Shown here piece after piece: positions 16,693-25,709 of a stretch of 64,000 bases of DNA. The notes under the pieces are model-generated. The model did no database searches, was not told the origin of the DNA, and was given only the letters and a program-made list of their open reading frames with translations. Each line of letters opens with the position of its first letter. Position 1 is the first letter of the stretch. The stretch is from Pseudomonas nitroreducens NBRC 12694 (GTDB lineage Bacteria > Pseudomonadota > Gammaproteobacteria > Pseudomonadales > Pseudomonadaceae), in assembly GCF_002091755.1 (NCBI RefSeq), contig NZ_BDAI01000008.1, positions 1-64,000 on the forward strand, given 5' to 3'. The position numbers and the translations under genes are program-made.

Positions 16693-18357
16693 ATGCCGCA
16701 GGCACTGGATGCTTATGACTACCTGATCGTTGGCGCGGGCCCTGCCGGCTGCCTGCTGGCCAACCGCCTGTCCGCCGACCCCGCCAACCGCGTGCTGCTG
16801 CTCGAAGCCGGCGGCCCGGACAACTATCCCTGGATCCACATCCCCGTCGGTTACCTCTATTGCATCGGCAACCCGCGCACCGACTGGTGTTTCGACACCG
16901 AAAAGGTGCCGGGCCTGAACGGCCGCGCCATCAAGTACCCGCGCGGGCGCACGTTGGGCGGCTGCTCCTCGATCAACGGCATGATCTACATGCGCGGCCA
17001 GGCGCTGGACTACGACGGCTGGGCGGCCGAGGGCAATCCTGGCTGGGGTTGGAACGACCTGCTGCCGCTATTCATGAAGATGGAGGACCACTTCGCCGGC
17101 GCAAGCGACTTGCACGGCTCCGGCGGCGAATGGCGGGTGGAGAAGCAGCGGTTGTCGTGGGCGATCCTCGATGCCTTCCGCGAAGCGGCGGCGCAGTCCG
17201 GCGTGCGCTCGGTGGAGGACTTCAATGGCGGCGACAACGAAGGCTGCGGCTATTTCCAGGTGAACCAGCGTTCCGGCGTTCGCTGGAATGCGTCGAAGGC
17301 TTTCCTGCGGCCCATTGCCAACCGCGCCAATCTCACCGTGCTGACCCACGTCGAAGCCCATCGTGTACTGCTGGAAAACGGTCGCGCGGTGGGCCTGGAA
17401 GTGAACTGGCAGGGGGCTCGGCGTGAACTGCGGGCCCGGCGCGAGGTGATCCTCTGCGCCGGGGCGATCAACACGCCGGTGTTGCTGCAACGCTCGGGCA
17501 TCGGTCCGCGCGATCTGCTGGAGAAGCACGGAATCGGAGTGCGCCATGAGCTCTCCGGCGTCGGCGGCAACCTGCAGGATCACCTGCAGCTGCGCCTGAT
17601 CTACCGCATGAACGGCGCACCTTCGCTGAACCAGATCGCCTCGACGCTGTGGGGCAAGATGGGCATGGGCCTGGAGTACCTGTTCAAGCGCAGCGGGCCT
17701 CTGTCCATGGCGCCGAGCCAACTGGGCGCGTTCGCCAAGTCCGACCCCGGCCAGCGTTCGGCCAACCTCGAATACCACGTGCAGCCGCTGTCGCTGGAGC
17801 GCTTCGGCGAGCCGTTGCACAGCTTCCCGGCGTTCACCGCTTCGGTGTGCGACCTGCGCCCATTGAGCCGTGGCTCGGTCACGCTGCGTTCGCTCGACCC
17901 GCGCGACAAACCGGTGATCCAGCCCAACTACCTGAGCCACCCACAGGACCTGCGCGTAGCCGCCGATGCCATCCGCCTGACCCGGCGTATCGCCGCCGCA
18001 CCCGCGCTGGCGCGTTTCAACCCGGTGGAGTTCAAGCCCGGCCCGGATTACCAGACCGAGAAAGACCTGCACCGCGCCGCCGCCGAGATCGGCACCACCA
18101 TCTTCCACCCGGCCGGTACCTGCCGCATGGGGCAGGGCGGGGGGGCGGTGGTGGACAGCCAGTTGCGCGTGCATGGCATTCCCGGCCTGCGCATCGCCGA
18201 CGCTTCGATCATGCCCAGCCTGACCTCCGGCAACAGCTGTTCGCCGGTGCTGGTGATCGCGGAAAAGGCCGCGCAGATGATTTTGAGCGAACCCGCGCGC
18301 GGCGCGGAGGTCATCCCTTCCAGTGGGCGCACACAGGAGGAAGCTCCGGTGGCGTGA
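16693..18357 (+). CDS. GMC-family FAD-dependent alcohol dehydrogenase (choline dehydrogenase-like)
   Basis: A 554-residue flavoenzyme of the glucose-methanol-choline family. The FAD-binding dinucleotide fold is at the N-terminus (YDYLIVGAGPAGCLLANRLS, LLLEAGG). The GMC signature follows (GRTLGGCSSINGMIYMRG), and the C-terminal active-site region contains FHPAGTCRMG and IADASIMPSLTSGNS, with the conserved His and Asn. It should oxidise a primary alcohol to an aldehyde at the membrane or in the cytoplasm. ATG 16693 is chosen because the FAD fold begins ten residues later; longer frames extend into the divergent LysR gene. A permease gene follows 126 bp downstream. The substrate is not determined; BetA proper is usually linked to betB/betI, which are absent. 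Confidence 0.88.
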   Translation: MPQALDAYDYLIVGAGPAGCLLANRLSADPANRVLLLEAGGPDNYPWIHIPVGYLYCIGNPRTDWCFDTEKVPGLNGRAIKYPRGRTLGGCSSINGMIYMRGQALDYDGWAAEGNPGWGWNDLLPLFMKMEDHFAGASDLHGSGGEWRVEKQRLSWAILDAFREAAAQSGVRSVEDFNGGDNEGCGYFQVNQRSGVRWNASKAFLRPIANRANLTVLTHVEAHRVLLENGRAVGLEVNWQGARRELRARREVILCAGAINTPVLLQRSGIGPRDLLEKHGIGVRHELSGVGGNLQDHLQLRLIYRMNGAPSLNQIASTLWGKMGMGLEYLFKRSGPLSMAPSQLGAFAKSDPGQRSANLEYHVQPLSLERFGEPLHSFPAFTASVCDLRPLSRGSVTLRSLDPRDKPVIQPNYLSHPQDLRVAADAIRLTRRIAAAPALARFNPVEFKPGPDYQTEKDLHRAAAEIGTTIFHPAGTCRMGQGGGAVVDSQLRVHGIPGLRIADASIMPSLTSGNSCSPVLVIAEKAAQMILSEPARGAEVIPSSGRTQEEAPVA

Positions 18358-18483
18358 CGGCGATCCCGTCTGCCCACTTTTTATTTGGCGTGTAGCAAGA
18401 CAACCGGTATCGCGCGGTGTGAAGGCCGTGGCAGTCGAGGCTGACAAAAACAAGAGCCCCCAGAAGGGGCAGGAGAGCCCGTA

Positions 18484-20106
18484 ATGACCGATGTAGCACA
18501 GCCCAGCTCCTATGAGCGTCCCGCGACCACGCGTCGCGACGAGCGCAAGGTGATCTTCGCCTCGTCGCTCGGCACGGTGTTCGAGTGGTACGACTTCTTC
18601 CTCTACGGATCGCTGGCGGCGATCATTGCCAAGCACTTCTTCGCCGGGGTCAACGACACCACTGCCTTCATCTTCGCCCTGCTGGCGTTCGCCGCCGGCT
18701 TCCTCGTCCGTCCCTTCGGCGCGCTGGTGTTCGGCCGCCTGGGCGACATGATCGGGCGCAAGTACACCTTTCTCGTCACCATCCTGCTGATGGGCCTGTC
18801 GACCTTCGCCGTCGGCCTGCTGCCGGCCTACGCCACCATCGGCGTGGCGGCACCGGTCATCCTCATCGTGTTGCGCCTGTTGCAGGGCCTGGCGTTGGGC
18901 GGGGAGTACGGCGGCGCGGCGATCTACGTGGCCGAACACGCGCCGGACCACAAACGCGGCGCCTACACCAGCTGGATCCAGTGCACCGCCACCGGCGGGC
19001 TGCTGCTGTCGCTGGTGGTGATCTGGGGTTGCCGCCAGCTCACCGGGCCGGAGTTCGAAACCTGGGGCTGGCGCCTGCCATTCCTGATTTCCATCGTGCT
19101 GCTGGGCATCTCCACCTGGATTCGCCTGTCCATGCACGAGTCGCCGGCGTTCCTGAAGATGAAGGCCGAGGGCAAGGTGAGTAAATCGCCTCTCAAGGAA
19201 TCGTTCACCCGCTGGAGCAACCTGAAGATCGTGCTGATCGCGCTGTTCAGCATCAACGCCGGCCAGGCGGTGACCTTCTACGCGGCGCAGTTCTACGTGA
19301 TGTTCTTCCTCACCCAGGTGCTCAAGGTCGACCCGGCGCTATCCAACGGGATGCTGATCGTTGCGCTGGTGATCGGTGCGCCGCTGTTCGTGATCATGGG
19401 CTGGCTGTCGGACAAGGTCGGTCGCAAGCCGGTGCTGATCACCGGGTTGCTGCTGGCCACGGTGCTGTATTTCCCGCTGTTCAAGGCGCTGACCCACTAC
19501 GCCAACCCGCAGATCGACGCGGCCTCGCGCCAGGCGCCGGTCACCGTGATGGCGGACCCGGCCACCTGCACCTTCCAGTTCGATCCGGTGGGCAAGGCCA
19601 AGTTCGACAGCGCCTGCGACAAGGCCAAGACGCTGCTGGTGAAAGGCGGCGTGCCCTACAGCACGCTGGCTGCGCCGGCTGGTAGCGAGTTGGTGGTGAC
19701 CGTGGGCGAGAAGCGCATCGAGGGCTTCGACGCCGCCGCGCTGGGCGCAGCGGTGAAGGATGCCGGCTATCCGACCGTGGCTGATTCCTCGCTGGTGAAC
19801 CGGCCGATGGTGGTGGCCATCATCGTCGCGCTGATCTTCATCGCCACCTGCTGCTATGGCCCGCTGGCGGCGCTGATGGTCGAGCTGTTCCCGACACGCA
19901 TCCGCTACACCTCGCTGTCGCTGCCGTACCACATCGGCAACGGCTGGTTCGGCGGGTTGCTGCCGACCATCTCGTTCGCCCTGGTGGTGTATACCGGCAA
20001 CATCTTCTACGGGCTCTGGTACCCGGTGCTGGTGACGGCGATGAGCCTGGTGTGCTCGCTGCTGTTCCTGCGCGAGACCAAGGACAACGACATCCACGCC
20101 GATTGA
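18484..20106 (+). CDS. MFS transporter, metabolite:H+ symporter (MHS) family
   Basis: A 540-residue inner-membrane permease of the ProP/KgtP-like MHS branch. The family motifs are clear: SLGTVFEWYDFFLYGSLA at the first helix, RPFGALVFGRLGDMIGRKYT in loop 2-3, and LGGEYGGAAIYVAEHAP in helix 4-5. It is about 100 residues longer than typical 430-residue members. The extra soluble segment lies between late membrane helices at about 345-440 (VTVMADPATCTFQF through DAGYPTVADSS). The start follows a GGAG site. Its position after the GMC dehydrogenase suggests uptake of that enzyme's substrate or a related carboxylate or quaternary amine; this is inference. Confidence 0.87.
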   Translation: MTDVAQPSSYERPATTRRDERKVIFASSLGTVFEWYDFFLYGSLAAIIAKHFFAGVNDTTAFIFALLAFAAGFLVRPFGALVFGRLGDMIGRKYTFLVTILLMGLSTFAVGLLPAYATIGVAAPVILIVLRLLQGLALGGEYGGAAIYVAEHAPDHKRGAYTSWIQCTATGGLLLSLVVIWGCRQLTGPEFETWGWRLPFLISIVLLGISTWIRLSMHESPAFLKMKAEGKVSKSPLKESFTRWSNLKIVLIALFSINAGQAVTFYAAQFYVMFFLTQVLKVDPALSNGMLIVALVIGAPLFVIMGWLSDKVGRKPVLITGLLLATVLYFPLFKALTHYANPQIDAASRQAPVTVMADPATCTFQFDPVGKAKFDSACDKAKTLLVKGGVPYSTLAAPAGSELVVTVGEKRIEGFDAAALGAAVKDAGYPTVADSSLVNRPMVVAIIVALIFIATCCYGPLAALMVELFPTRIRYTSLSLPYHIGNGWFGGLLPTISFALVVYTGNIFYGLWYPVLVTAMSLVCSLLFLRETKDNDIHAD

Positions 20107-20125
20107 CCGGCGCTTGAAGTGAACG

Positions 20126-20147
20126 AGGCCCGCGCGATGCGGGCCTT
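20126..20147 (+). terminator. Rho-independent-like hairpin after MHS transporter
   Basis: AGGCCCGCGCGATGCGGGCC forms a strong GC stem, followed by a short TTGTT tract. It lies 20 bp after the transporter stop and probably ends that transcript. The U-tract is weak. Confidence 0.6.
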
Positions 20148-20239
20148 GTTCATGGCGGGGAGGTATCGCGGCGACACGGTGTCGCTTACCCTATGCCGAC
20201 TTGGCCTGCGCAGCGGGCCATTCGTATTGGAGTTCGAGC

Positions 20240-20524
20240 ATGAGTCAAGAGATCGCCACCGTTACCGTCAGCGCCGAGCACTGGGGCCGCGAAGCCGAAG
20301 CAGTGGATAACGCCCGCGTCACCATCACCCTCAGCGCTCCCGAAGAAGGCGTGATCGAGGTGCGTTTCAAGGGCCAGCTGGATGCCCCGGAAGAGCCGAC
20401 CCACGTCTGCGTGACGCTGGATAAGGGGTTGTCCTATTACGGCGAGATCCAGGGTGGCGAGGCGAATGAAGAGGGCGGCTGGCTGCGCTTCGAGGGCGAG
20501 CTGATCGATCTGGAAGGTTTTTAA
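20240..20524 (+). CDS. Small acidic conserved hypothetical protein
   Basis: A 94-residue, acidic, soluble-looking protein (MSQEIATVTVSAEHWGREAE ... EGELIDLEGF) with alternating hydrophobic residues that suggest a beta-rich fold. No signal peptide or membrane segment is present. ATG 20240 is chosen because it begins the ordered region; the preceding sequence has only a weak ribosome site. I do not recognise a functional domain. It is followed by a short spacer and a bidirectional terminator, so it is probably a single-gene unit. Confidence 0.65.
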   Translation: MSQEIATVTVSAEHWGREAEAVDNARVTITLSAPEEGVIEVRFKGQLDAPEEPTHVCVTLDKGLSYYGEIQGGEANEEGGWLRFEGELIDLEGF

Positions 20525-20631
20525 GCCGAAAGTTCCCTGGAGGATACGCCGCAAGCCGATGTTGTCCTGCGCAGCGGACTCCATTTTCAATGGCGTTCCC
20601 AGGGGCCATCGCTCCTACAAAATGCCCGCCC

Positions 20632-20666
20632 AATGAAAAACCGGCCATCTGGGCCGGTTTTTCATT
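20632..20666. terminator. Bidirectional terminator between convergent genes
   Basis: AATGAAAAACCGGCC, loop ATCTG, GGCCGGTTTTTCATT: a perfect 15-bp stem with A-tract and T-tract. It sits between the plus-strand small protein and the minus-strand lipoprotein and should terminate both. Confidence 0.9.
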
Positions 20667-20680
20667 GCCTGTGGATAACC

Positions 20681-21070
20681 TCACTGCTGCGGGATCATCC
20701 CCTCGATGCGCTTGGCGAAGGCATTGGCCAGCGGGCCATCGGCGAGCAGCAGCAGGTAGTCGTGCTCGGACTTGGCCGCCGGGGCGATCTGGTACTTCAG
20801 GGTGCCCGAGGCGACCTGGCCGACCACCGGTACGGTCAGGGTGCCGACGCATTCCAGTACGCCGCTGTCCGGGTCCTTGTCGATGATCGCCACGTCCTTC
20901 AGCTCGGCCTTGCTCAGCGCATCGGACTGGGCGGAAAGCGCGCCGGAGAGGAAGACCTTCACCAGCTGGTTCTTCACGTCGTCCGAGCCGCAGACCTTGG
21001 CCTCGTTCCCCCCGCAGGCGCTCAACAATGCGGCTGCGGCCAGCACGGCCGAGAATTTCAACAGTTTCAT
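20681..21070 (-). CDS. Small lipoprotein of unknown function
   Basis: A 129-residue exported lipoprotein. Residues 1-18 form a signal sequence ending in the lipobox LLSAC, with C19 to be lipidated. The mature part has two further cysteines (VCGSDD and LECVG) that may form a disulfide. It has a beta-rich pattern ending LANAFAKRIEGMIPQQ. A GGTGGA ribosome site precedes the start. Residue +2 after the cysteine is Gly, so outer-membrane sorting is expected. I do not recognise the family beyond a general lipoprotein; it stands alone upstream of a chemoreceptor. Confidence 0.75.
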   Translation of the reverse strand: MKLLKFSAVLAAAALLSACGGNEAKVCGSDDVKNQLVKVFLSGALSAQSDALSKAELKDVAIIDKDPDSGVLECVGTLTVPVVGQVASGTLKYQIAPAAKSEHDYLLLLADGPLANAFAKRIEGMIPQQ

Positions 21071-21142
21071 CTATCCACCCTGTGGCGTTCCATGATGGCC
21101 ATTGGATAGGAAGTTACCGGAAAAATTCCCTGTCATCTCGTC

Positions 21143-21172
21143 CCGTTTCGCCAGCTCGACGGCGAAACGGGA
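21143..21172 (-). terminator. Stem-loop downstream of chemoreceptor gene
   Basis: CCCGTTTCGCC and GGCGAAACGGG pair across a short loop, 17 bp past the chemoreceptor stop on the minus strand. There is no immediate T-run (a TTTTT occurs about 20 bases later), so termination efficiency is uncertain. Confidence 0.5.
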
Positions 21173-21188
21173 GTAGGGCCATGGGCCG

Positions 21189-22811
21189 TCAGACCACGAA
21201 GCGCGCCACCATGCCGTTCAGGTCCACGGCCAGCCGCGACAGTTCCTGGCTTGCCGCGCTGGTCTGGGTGGCACCGGCCGAGGTCTGGGTCGCCAGGTCG
21301 CGGATGGTCAGCAGGTTGCGGTCCACCTCGCGGGCGACCTGGGCCTGTTCCTCGGTGGCGCTGGCGATCACCAGGTTGCGTTCGTTGATCAGCGACATGC
21401 GTTGCAGGATCACCTGCAGCGAGTCGCCTGCCTCGCCGGTGCGGCTGACGGTGCGCTCGGCGTGGGCGGTACTGCTGAGCAGCGCGGTGACGGTGCGATC
21501 GCTGCCGTTCTGGATGGCCGACACCAGCTCCTCGATCTCACGGGTCGAGCTCTGCGTGCGCTGGGCCAGCGAGCGAACCTCGTCGGCGACCACCGCGAAA
21601 CCACGCCCGGCCTCGCCGGCGCGGGCGGCTTCGATGGCGGCGTTGAGCGCCAGCAGGTTGGTCTGCTCGGCGACGCTGCGGATCACTTCCAGCACCTTGC
21701 CGATGTCCTGCGCCTGGTTTGCCAGGGCTTCGGCCTGCTGCGAAGCCTGGCCCACTTCACCAGCCAGGATGCCGATGGCGCTGGAGGTTTCGTCCACCCG
21801 CTCGCTGCCGCTGCGCGCGGCGTCGATGGCCTCGCGGGAGGCGGCGGAGGTCGAGGCGGCGTTGCTGGCGACTTCCTCCACGGCGCTGGTCATCTGGTTG
21901 ACCGCGGTGGCGGCCATCTCGATCTGGTCGCTCTGCTGCTGCAGCGCGCGGCTGCTGTCGTCCATGACGCTGTGCATTTCCTCGGCGGCCGAGGCCAGCT
22001 GGCTGGCCGAATTGCCGATGCCACGGATGGTCTCGCGCAGGCTGGTCTGCATCTCCGCGAGGGCCTTGAGCAACTGTGCCGGCTCGTCACGGCCCTCGAT
22101 GCCGAAGCGCTGGCTCAGGTCGCCGCTGGCGATGGTCTGGGCCACGCGCACCGCCTGGCTTAGCGGTACGACGATACTGCGGGTGAGTTGCCAGGCCAGT
22201 AGCAGGGTCAGGCCGACACTCAGCAGCAGAATGCCGCCGACCACCATTCGGCCGCTCTGGAACTGCTCCACGGCGCGGTCGGCGGCAGCAGCGGCGCCGT
22301 TGCGGTTGAGGTCGATCAGCGCGGTGAGGCGCTTGTTCAGTTCGGCGCCCTGCTGGGTGATGTTGCCGTTGAGGATGTGCAGCGCGCCTTCCTCGTCGTT
22401 CTGGCGGACCTTTTCCAGCAACTGGTCGACAAAGCCCAGGTAGCCGTCCAGCGCCTGGCGAAGTTCATCGGTGCGCTGCTGCTCTTCGCTGCTGAGGATC
22501 AGCCGGCGGTAGTCGGCCAGCACCTTGTCCTTGTCCTGCCGCGCTTCGGCGATCAGCTCCAGGCTGTGCTGGCGCGCGGTGCTGTCGTGGTTGACCAGCA
22601 GGCGCATGGATTCCAGGCGGATGCGGGCGATGTCGCCCGACAGCTGGTTCATCTGGCTGATGCTCAGCAGCCAGTTGCTGTCGATTTCCTCGGAAGCGGC
22701 GCGCAGGGTCGACAGCTTGTACAGCGAGAACAACCCAAGAAACACCAGGAGCAGGCCCATGACAGCGAAACCCAGGGACGCGCGGCGGCCAATACTCATG
22801 CTTCTGAACAT
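21189..22811 (-). CDS. Methyl-accepting chemotaxis protein
   Basis: A 540-residue transmembrane chemoreceptor. The first membrane helix lies at about 14-31 (FAVMGLLLVFLGLFSLYKL). A periplasmic four-helix-type ligand domain runs to about 188, and the second helix is at about 190-210 (VVGGILLLSVGLTLLLAW). A HAMP linker follows, then the cytoplasmic signalling hairpin with the conserved tip (LLALNAAIEAARAGEAGRGF AVVADEV). The C-terminus lacks a CheR-binding pentapeptide. The start follows AAGGGAAA. It is close to but not part of the Wsp operon and probably feeds the main chemotaxis pathway. The ligand is not predictable from this sequence. Confidence 0.92.
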   Translation of the reverse strand: MFRSMSIGRRASLGFAVMGLLLVFLGLFSLYKLSTLRAASEEIDSNWLLSISQMNQLSGDIARIRLESMRLLVNHDSTARQHSLELIAEARQDKDKVLADYRRLILSSEEQQRTDELRQALDGYLGFVDQLLEKVRQNDEEGALHILNGNITQQGAELNKRLTALIDLNRNGAAAAADRAVEQFQSGRMVVGGILLLSVGLTLLLAWQLTRSIVVPLSQAVRVAQTIASGDLSQRFGIEGRDEPAQLLKALAEMQTSLRETIRGIGNSASQLASAAEEMHSVMDDSSRALQQQSDQIEMAATAVNQMTSAVEEVASNAASTSAASREAIDAARSGSERVDETSSAIGILAGEVGQASQQAEALANQAQDIGKVLEVIRSVAEQTNLLALNAAIEAARAGEAGRGFAVVADEVRSLAQRTQSSTREIEELVSAIQNGSDRTVTALLSSTAHAERTVSRTGEAGDSLQVILQRMSLINERNLVIASATEEQAQVAREVDRNLLTIRDLATQTSAGATQTSAASQELSRLAVDLNGMVARFVV

Positions 22812-22965
22812 CGTGAATTTCCCTTTTCTTCATCCATTGTGTGGAGCCGGCAGGCTCTGCCATGCACGGTGATGGCGCGGTGATATTACTTGGCGCCAAT
22901 TTTTCGCTGCAGTGGCAAAACAGGACTCGCAGAGGAAATTCCTGGCCGTTCTGACCAAGGGCAAG

Positions 22966-23403
22966 TCAGGCGAGCGTGAGCCAGGCCAGTACGGCGTAGC
23001 GCCCGACCTTGGCGACGCTGACCAGAAGCAGGAAACGCCACAGGGGCTCGCGCATGACACCGGCGACCAGTGTCAGCGGGTCACCGATCACCGGCGCCCA
23101 GCTGAGCAGCAGCGACCAGTTGCCGAAGCGCCGGTAATGGCGCTGGGCTTTCTCCAGCGCCGCATCGCTCACCGGAAACCAGCGGCGCCCGCGCCAGCGC
23201 TCCAGACCCCGGCCCAGCAGCCAGTTCACCAGCGAGCCGAGCACATTGCCCAGGCTCGCGGCCAGCAATAGCGACCACACGGGGTACTGGCCGCCCAGCA
23301 GCAGAGCCACGAGCAAGGCTTCGGATTGCAGTGGCAGCAGGGTGGCGGCGGTGAAGGCTGAGAGGAACAGGCCAAGGTGGGCGGCCAGGGCAAGGCTGAG
23401 CAT
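22966..23403 (-). CDS. YqaA/DedA-like small membrane protein
   Basis: A 145-residue inner-membrane protein resembling the YqaA branch of the DedA/SNARE-associated family. Hydrophobic segments lie at about 5-28, 45-65 and 95-140. The family features LPLQSEALLVALLL, NVLGSLVNWLLGRGLERWRG and a later WAPVIGDPLTLVAGVMR are visible; the last segment carries the re-entrant-loop motif of the family. Members are linked to lipid carrier or membrane homeostasis. It is monocistronic and divergent from wspA. Function in this organism is unknown. Confidence 0.78.
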   Translation of the reverse strand: MLSLALAAHLGLFLSAFTAATLLPLQSEALLVALLLGGQYPVWSLLLAASLGNVLGSLVNWLLGRGLERWRGRRWFPVSDAALEKAQRHYRRFGNWSLLLSWAPVIGDPLTLVAGVMREPLWRFLLLVSVAKVGRYAVLAWLTLA

Positions 23404-23605
23404 GAGTCTTGGATTGGCCGAAGGACAGGAAGAGTGAGAGTGGCAGAACCAGCGTGCTAAAAATTCGGAATAAAGAGAAAAGGTTCCGGTGTCTGCGGAT
23501 ACTATATGTCCTATCTTGCTGATGATTTGGTAGGAATTTACTTTCGCGGCGTGTTTCCCCGAATACTTCCTACATCAGTACGCCACAAATCTCTTGGGGA
23601 ACGCT

Positions 23606-25225
23606 GTGAAGAACTGGACTTTACGCCAACGCATCCTGGCCAGCTTTGCCGTCGTCATCGCGATCATGCTGCTGATGGTGGTGATTTCCTACACCCGCCT
23701 GCTGCGCGTCGAGGCCAGCACCAAGCGGGTCAGTGAGGACGCCATGCCTGGCACTTACGCCCTGACAACCGTCCGCTCGGCCTGGACTGACAGTATCCTG
23801 CTGACCCAGGTGTTGGTCGGCCTGAGTGACGGCAAGGCCCTCGACGAGGCTCGTCGCCAGGAGTTCCGTGCCAATCACGACACCCTGATCGAGCGCATTG
23901 CCTCCTACGAACGCACCGTCAACGATCCGCGCGACCATGAGATCCTCGCCCACTTCAAGCAGCAGGCGAGCGAGTACGACGCGTTGCTGGGCCAGGTACT
24001 GCAGCTTTACGGCACTGACCGTGAAGCGGCGCGCAAGCTCCTGCTGGATCGCCTGGAGCCCATGTGGGAAGACGGCCGCAAGACCCTCAACCAACTGATC
24101 TCGCTGAACAAGGAGATCGCCGATGCCGCTTCCGCGAACATCGTCACCGAGGTGACCACCGCCAAGGCCATCATGCTGATCTCCCTGCTGCTGGCCATCG
24201 CCGTCGCCGCGGTGTGCGGCCTGTTGCTGATGCGTGCCATCACCGGACCGGTGAGCCAGGTGGTCAAAGGTTTGCAGGTGATGGGCAGCGGGGACTTCAC
24301 CACGCGCCTGGCGATGGAGCGCAACGACGAGTTCGCGGTGATAGAGACCGGCTTCAACGGCATGGCCGAGGAGCTCAAGGGCCTGGTTTCGCAGGCGCAG
24401 CGCTCGGCCATCCAGGTGACCACCTCGGTCACCGAGATCGCCGCCACCTCCAAGCAGCAGCAGGCCACCGCCACCGAGACCGCCGCCACGACCACCGAGA
24501 TCGGCGCTACCTCGCGGGAAATCGCCGCCACCTCGCGCGACCTGGTGCGCACCATGACCGAAGTGTCGTCGGCTGCCGAGCAGACTTCCACCCTGGCCGG
24601 CTCCGGCCAGCTCGGCCTGGCGCGCATGGAAGAGACCATGCACCACGTGATGGGCGCTGCCGAGCTGGTCAACGCCAAGCTGGCGATCCTCAACGAGCGC
24701 GCCGGCAACATCAACCAGGTGGTCACCACCATCGTCAAGGTGGCCGACCAGACCAACCTGCTGTCGCTCAACGCCGCCATCGAGGCGGAGAAGGCCGGCG
24801 AGTACGGCCGCGGCTTCGCCGTGGTGGCTACCGAAGTGCGCCGGCTGGCCGACCAGACCGCCGTGGCCACTTACGATATCGAGCAGATGGTCCGCGAGAT
24901 CCAGTCCGCCGTCTCTGCCGGCGTAATGGGCATGGACAAGTTATCCGAGGAGGTGCGTCGCGGCATTTCCGAAGTCGGCCAGGTCGGCGAGCAGCTCTCG
25001 CAGATCATCCAGCAGGTGCAGGCCCTGGCACCGCGTGTGCAGATGGTCAACGAAGGCATGCAGGCCCAGGCCACCGGCGCCGAGCAGATCAACCAGGCGC
25101 TGGTGCAGCTGGGCGAGGCCACCGGGCAGACTGTGGAATCCCTGCGTCAGGCCAGCTTCGCCATCGATGAGCTGAACCTCGTGGCCAACGGACTGCGCAA
25201 TGGCGTCTCGCGCTTCAAGGTCTGA
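23606..25225 (+). CDS. wspA: WspA, surface-sensing membrane chemoreceptor
   Basis: A 539-residue methyl-accepting protein, the input receptor of the Wsp system that responds to surface contact and envelope stress. The first membrane helix lies at about 10-32, a periplasmic domain follows to about 185, and the second helix (AIMLISLLLAIAVAAVCGLL) is followed by HAMP. The signalling hairpin contains LLSLNAAIEAEKAGEYGRGF AVVATEV. GTG 23606 is preferred because GGGGA lies a few bases before it and the protein then begins VKNWTLRQRILASF, as in P. aeruginosa WspA. An in-frame TTG at 23594 would add four residues. The gene starts the tightly overlapped wspABCDEFR operon. Confidence 0.95.
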   Translation: MKNWTLRQRILASFAVVIAIMLLMVVISYTRLLRVEASTKRVSEDAMPGTYALTTVRSAWTDSILLTQVLVGLSDGKALDEARRQEFRANHDTLIERIASYERTVNDPRDHEILAHFKQQASEYDALLGQVLQLYGTDREAARKLLLDRLEPMWEDGRKTLNQLISLNKEIADAASANIVTEVTTAKAIMLISLLLAIAVAAVCGLLLMRAITGPVSQVVKGLQVMGSGDFTTRLAMERNDEFAVIETGFNGMAEELKGLVSQAQRSAIQVTTSVTEIAATSKQQQATATETAATTTEIGATSREIAATSRDLVRTMTEVSSAAEQTSTLAGSGQLGLARMEETMHHVMGAAELVNAKLAILNERAGNINQVVTTIVKVADQTNLLSLNAAIEAEKAGEYGRGFAVVATEVRRLADQTAVATYDIEQMVREIQSAVSAGVMGMDKLSEEVRRGISEVGQVGEQLSQIIQQVQALAPRVQMVNEGMQAQATGAEQINQALVQLGEATGQTVESLRQASFAIDELNLVANGLRNGVSRFKV

Positions 25226-25709
25226 CACCGCCGCGGCGGGCAGGCTGTACCTGCAATTCCGCCTGGGTGCGGACCGCTATGCGCTGGATGTCCATGACGT
25301 GATCGAAGTGCTGCCGGTGCCGGCGCTCAAGCGTGTGCCGGAAGCACCAGCCTGGGTTGCCGGGCTGTTTCCGCACCGTGGCGAGCTGCTGCCGGTGCTG
25401 GACATGAGCCAGCTCGCCTTCGGCCACAGCGCGCCACGCCGCACCAGTACGCGTCTGGTGCTGGTGCGCTATCGCGCCGTTGCGGAAGGGCAGGAACAGC
25501 GGCTCGGGCTGATCCTCGAACAGGCCACCCACACCTTGCGCCGCGACCCGGCGAGCTTCCGTGACTATGAACTGGACAACGGCAGCGCCCGCTACCTTGG
25601 CCCCGTTCTGGAAGACGAGCAGGGCCTGTTGCAGCGCGTGAGCGTCGACCAGTTGCTCAGCGACGAAGCCCGCGCGCGCCTGCTGCTGGACGGGAGTGCG
25701 CCGGCATGA
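25200..25709 (+). CDS. wspB: WspB, CheW-like coupling protein
   Basis: A 169-residue CheW-domain protein that couples the WspA receptor to the WspE kinase. The fold is recognised from LYLQFRLGADRYALDVHDVI EVLPVPALKRVPEAPAWVAGLF and the HRGELLPVLDM strand. It overlaps the end of wspA by 26 bp and the start of wspC by 4 bp, showing translational coupling. Length matches the known Wsp protein. Confidence 0.95.
   Translation: MASRASRSDTAAAGRLYLQFRLGADRYALDVHDVIEVLPVPALKRVPEAPAWVAGLFPHRGELLPVLDMSQLAFGHSAPRRTSTRLVLVRYRAVAEGQEQRLGLILEQATHTLRRDPASFRDYELDNGSARYLGPVLEDEQGLLQRVSVDQLLSDEARARLLLDGSAPA

Noticed and set aside
17068..19137. 689-codon minus-strand frame across the GMC and MFS genes
   Set aside because: It spans two real plus-strand genes and their intergenic gap; composition is Gln/His/Arg-rich noise.
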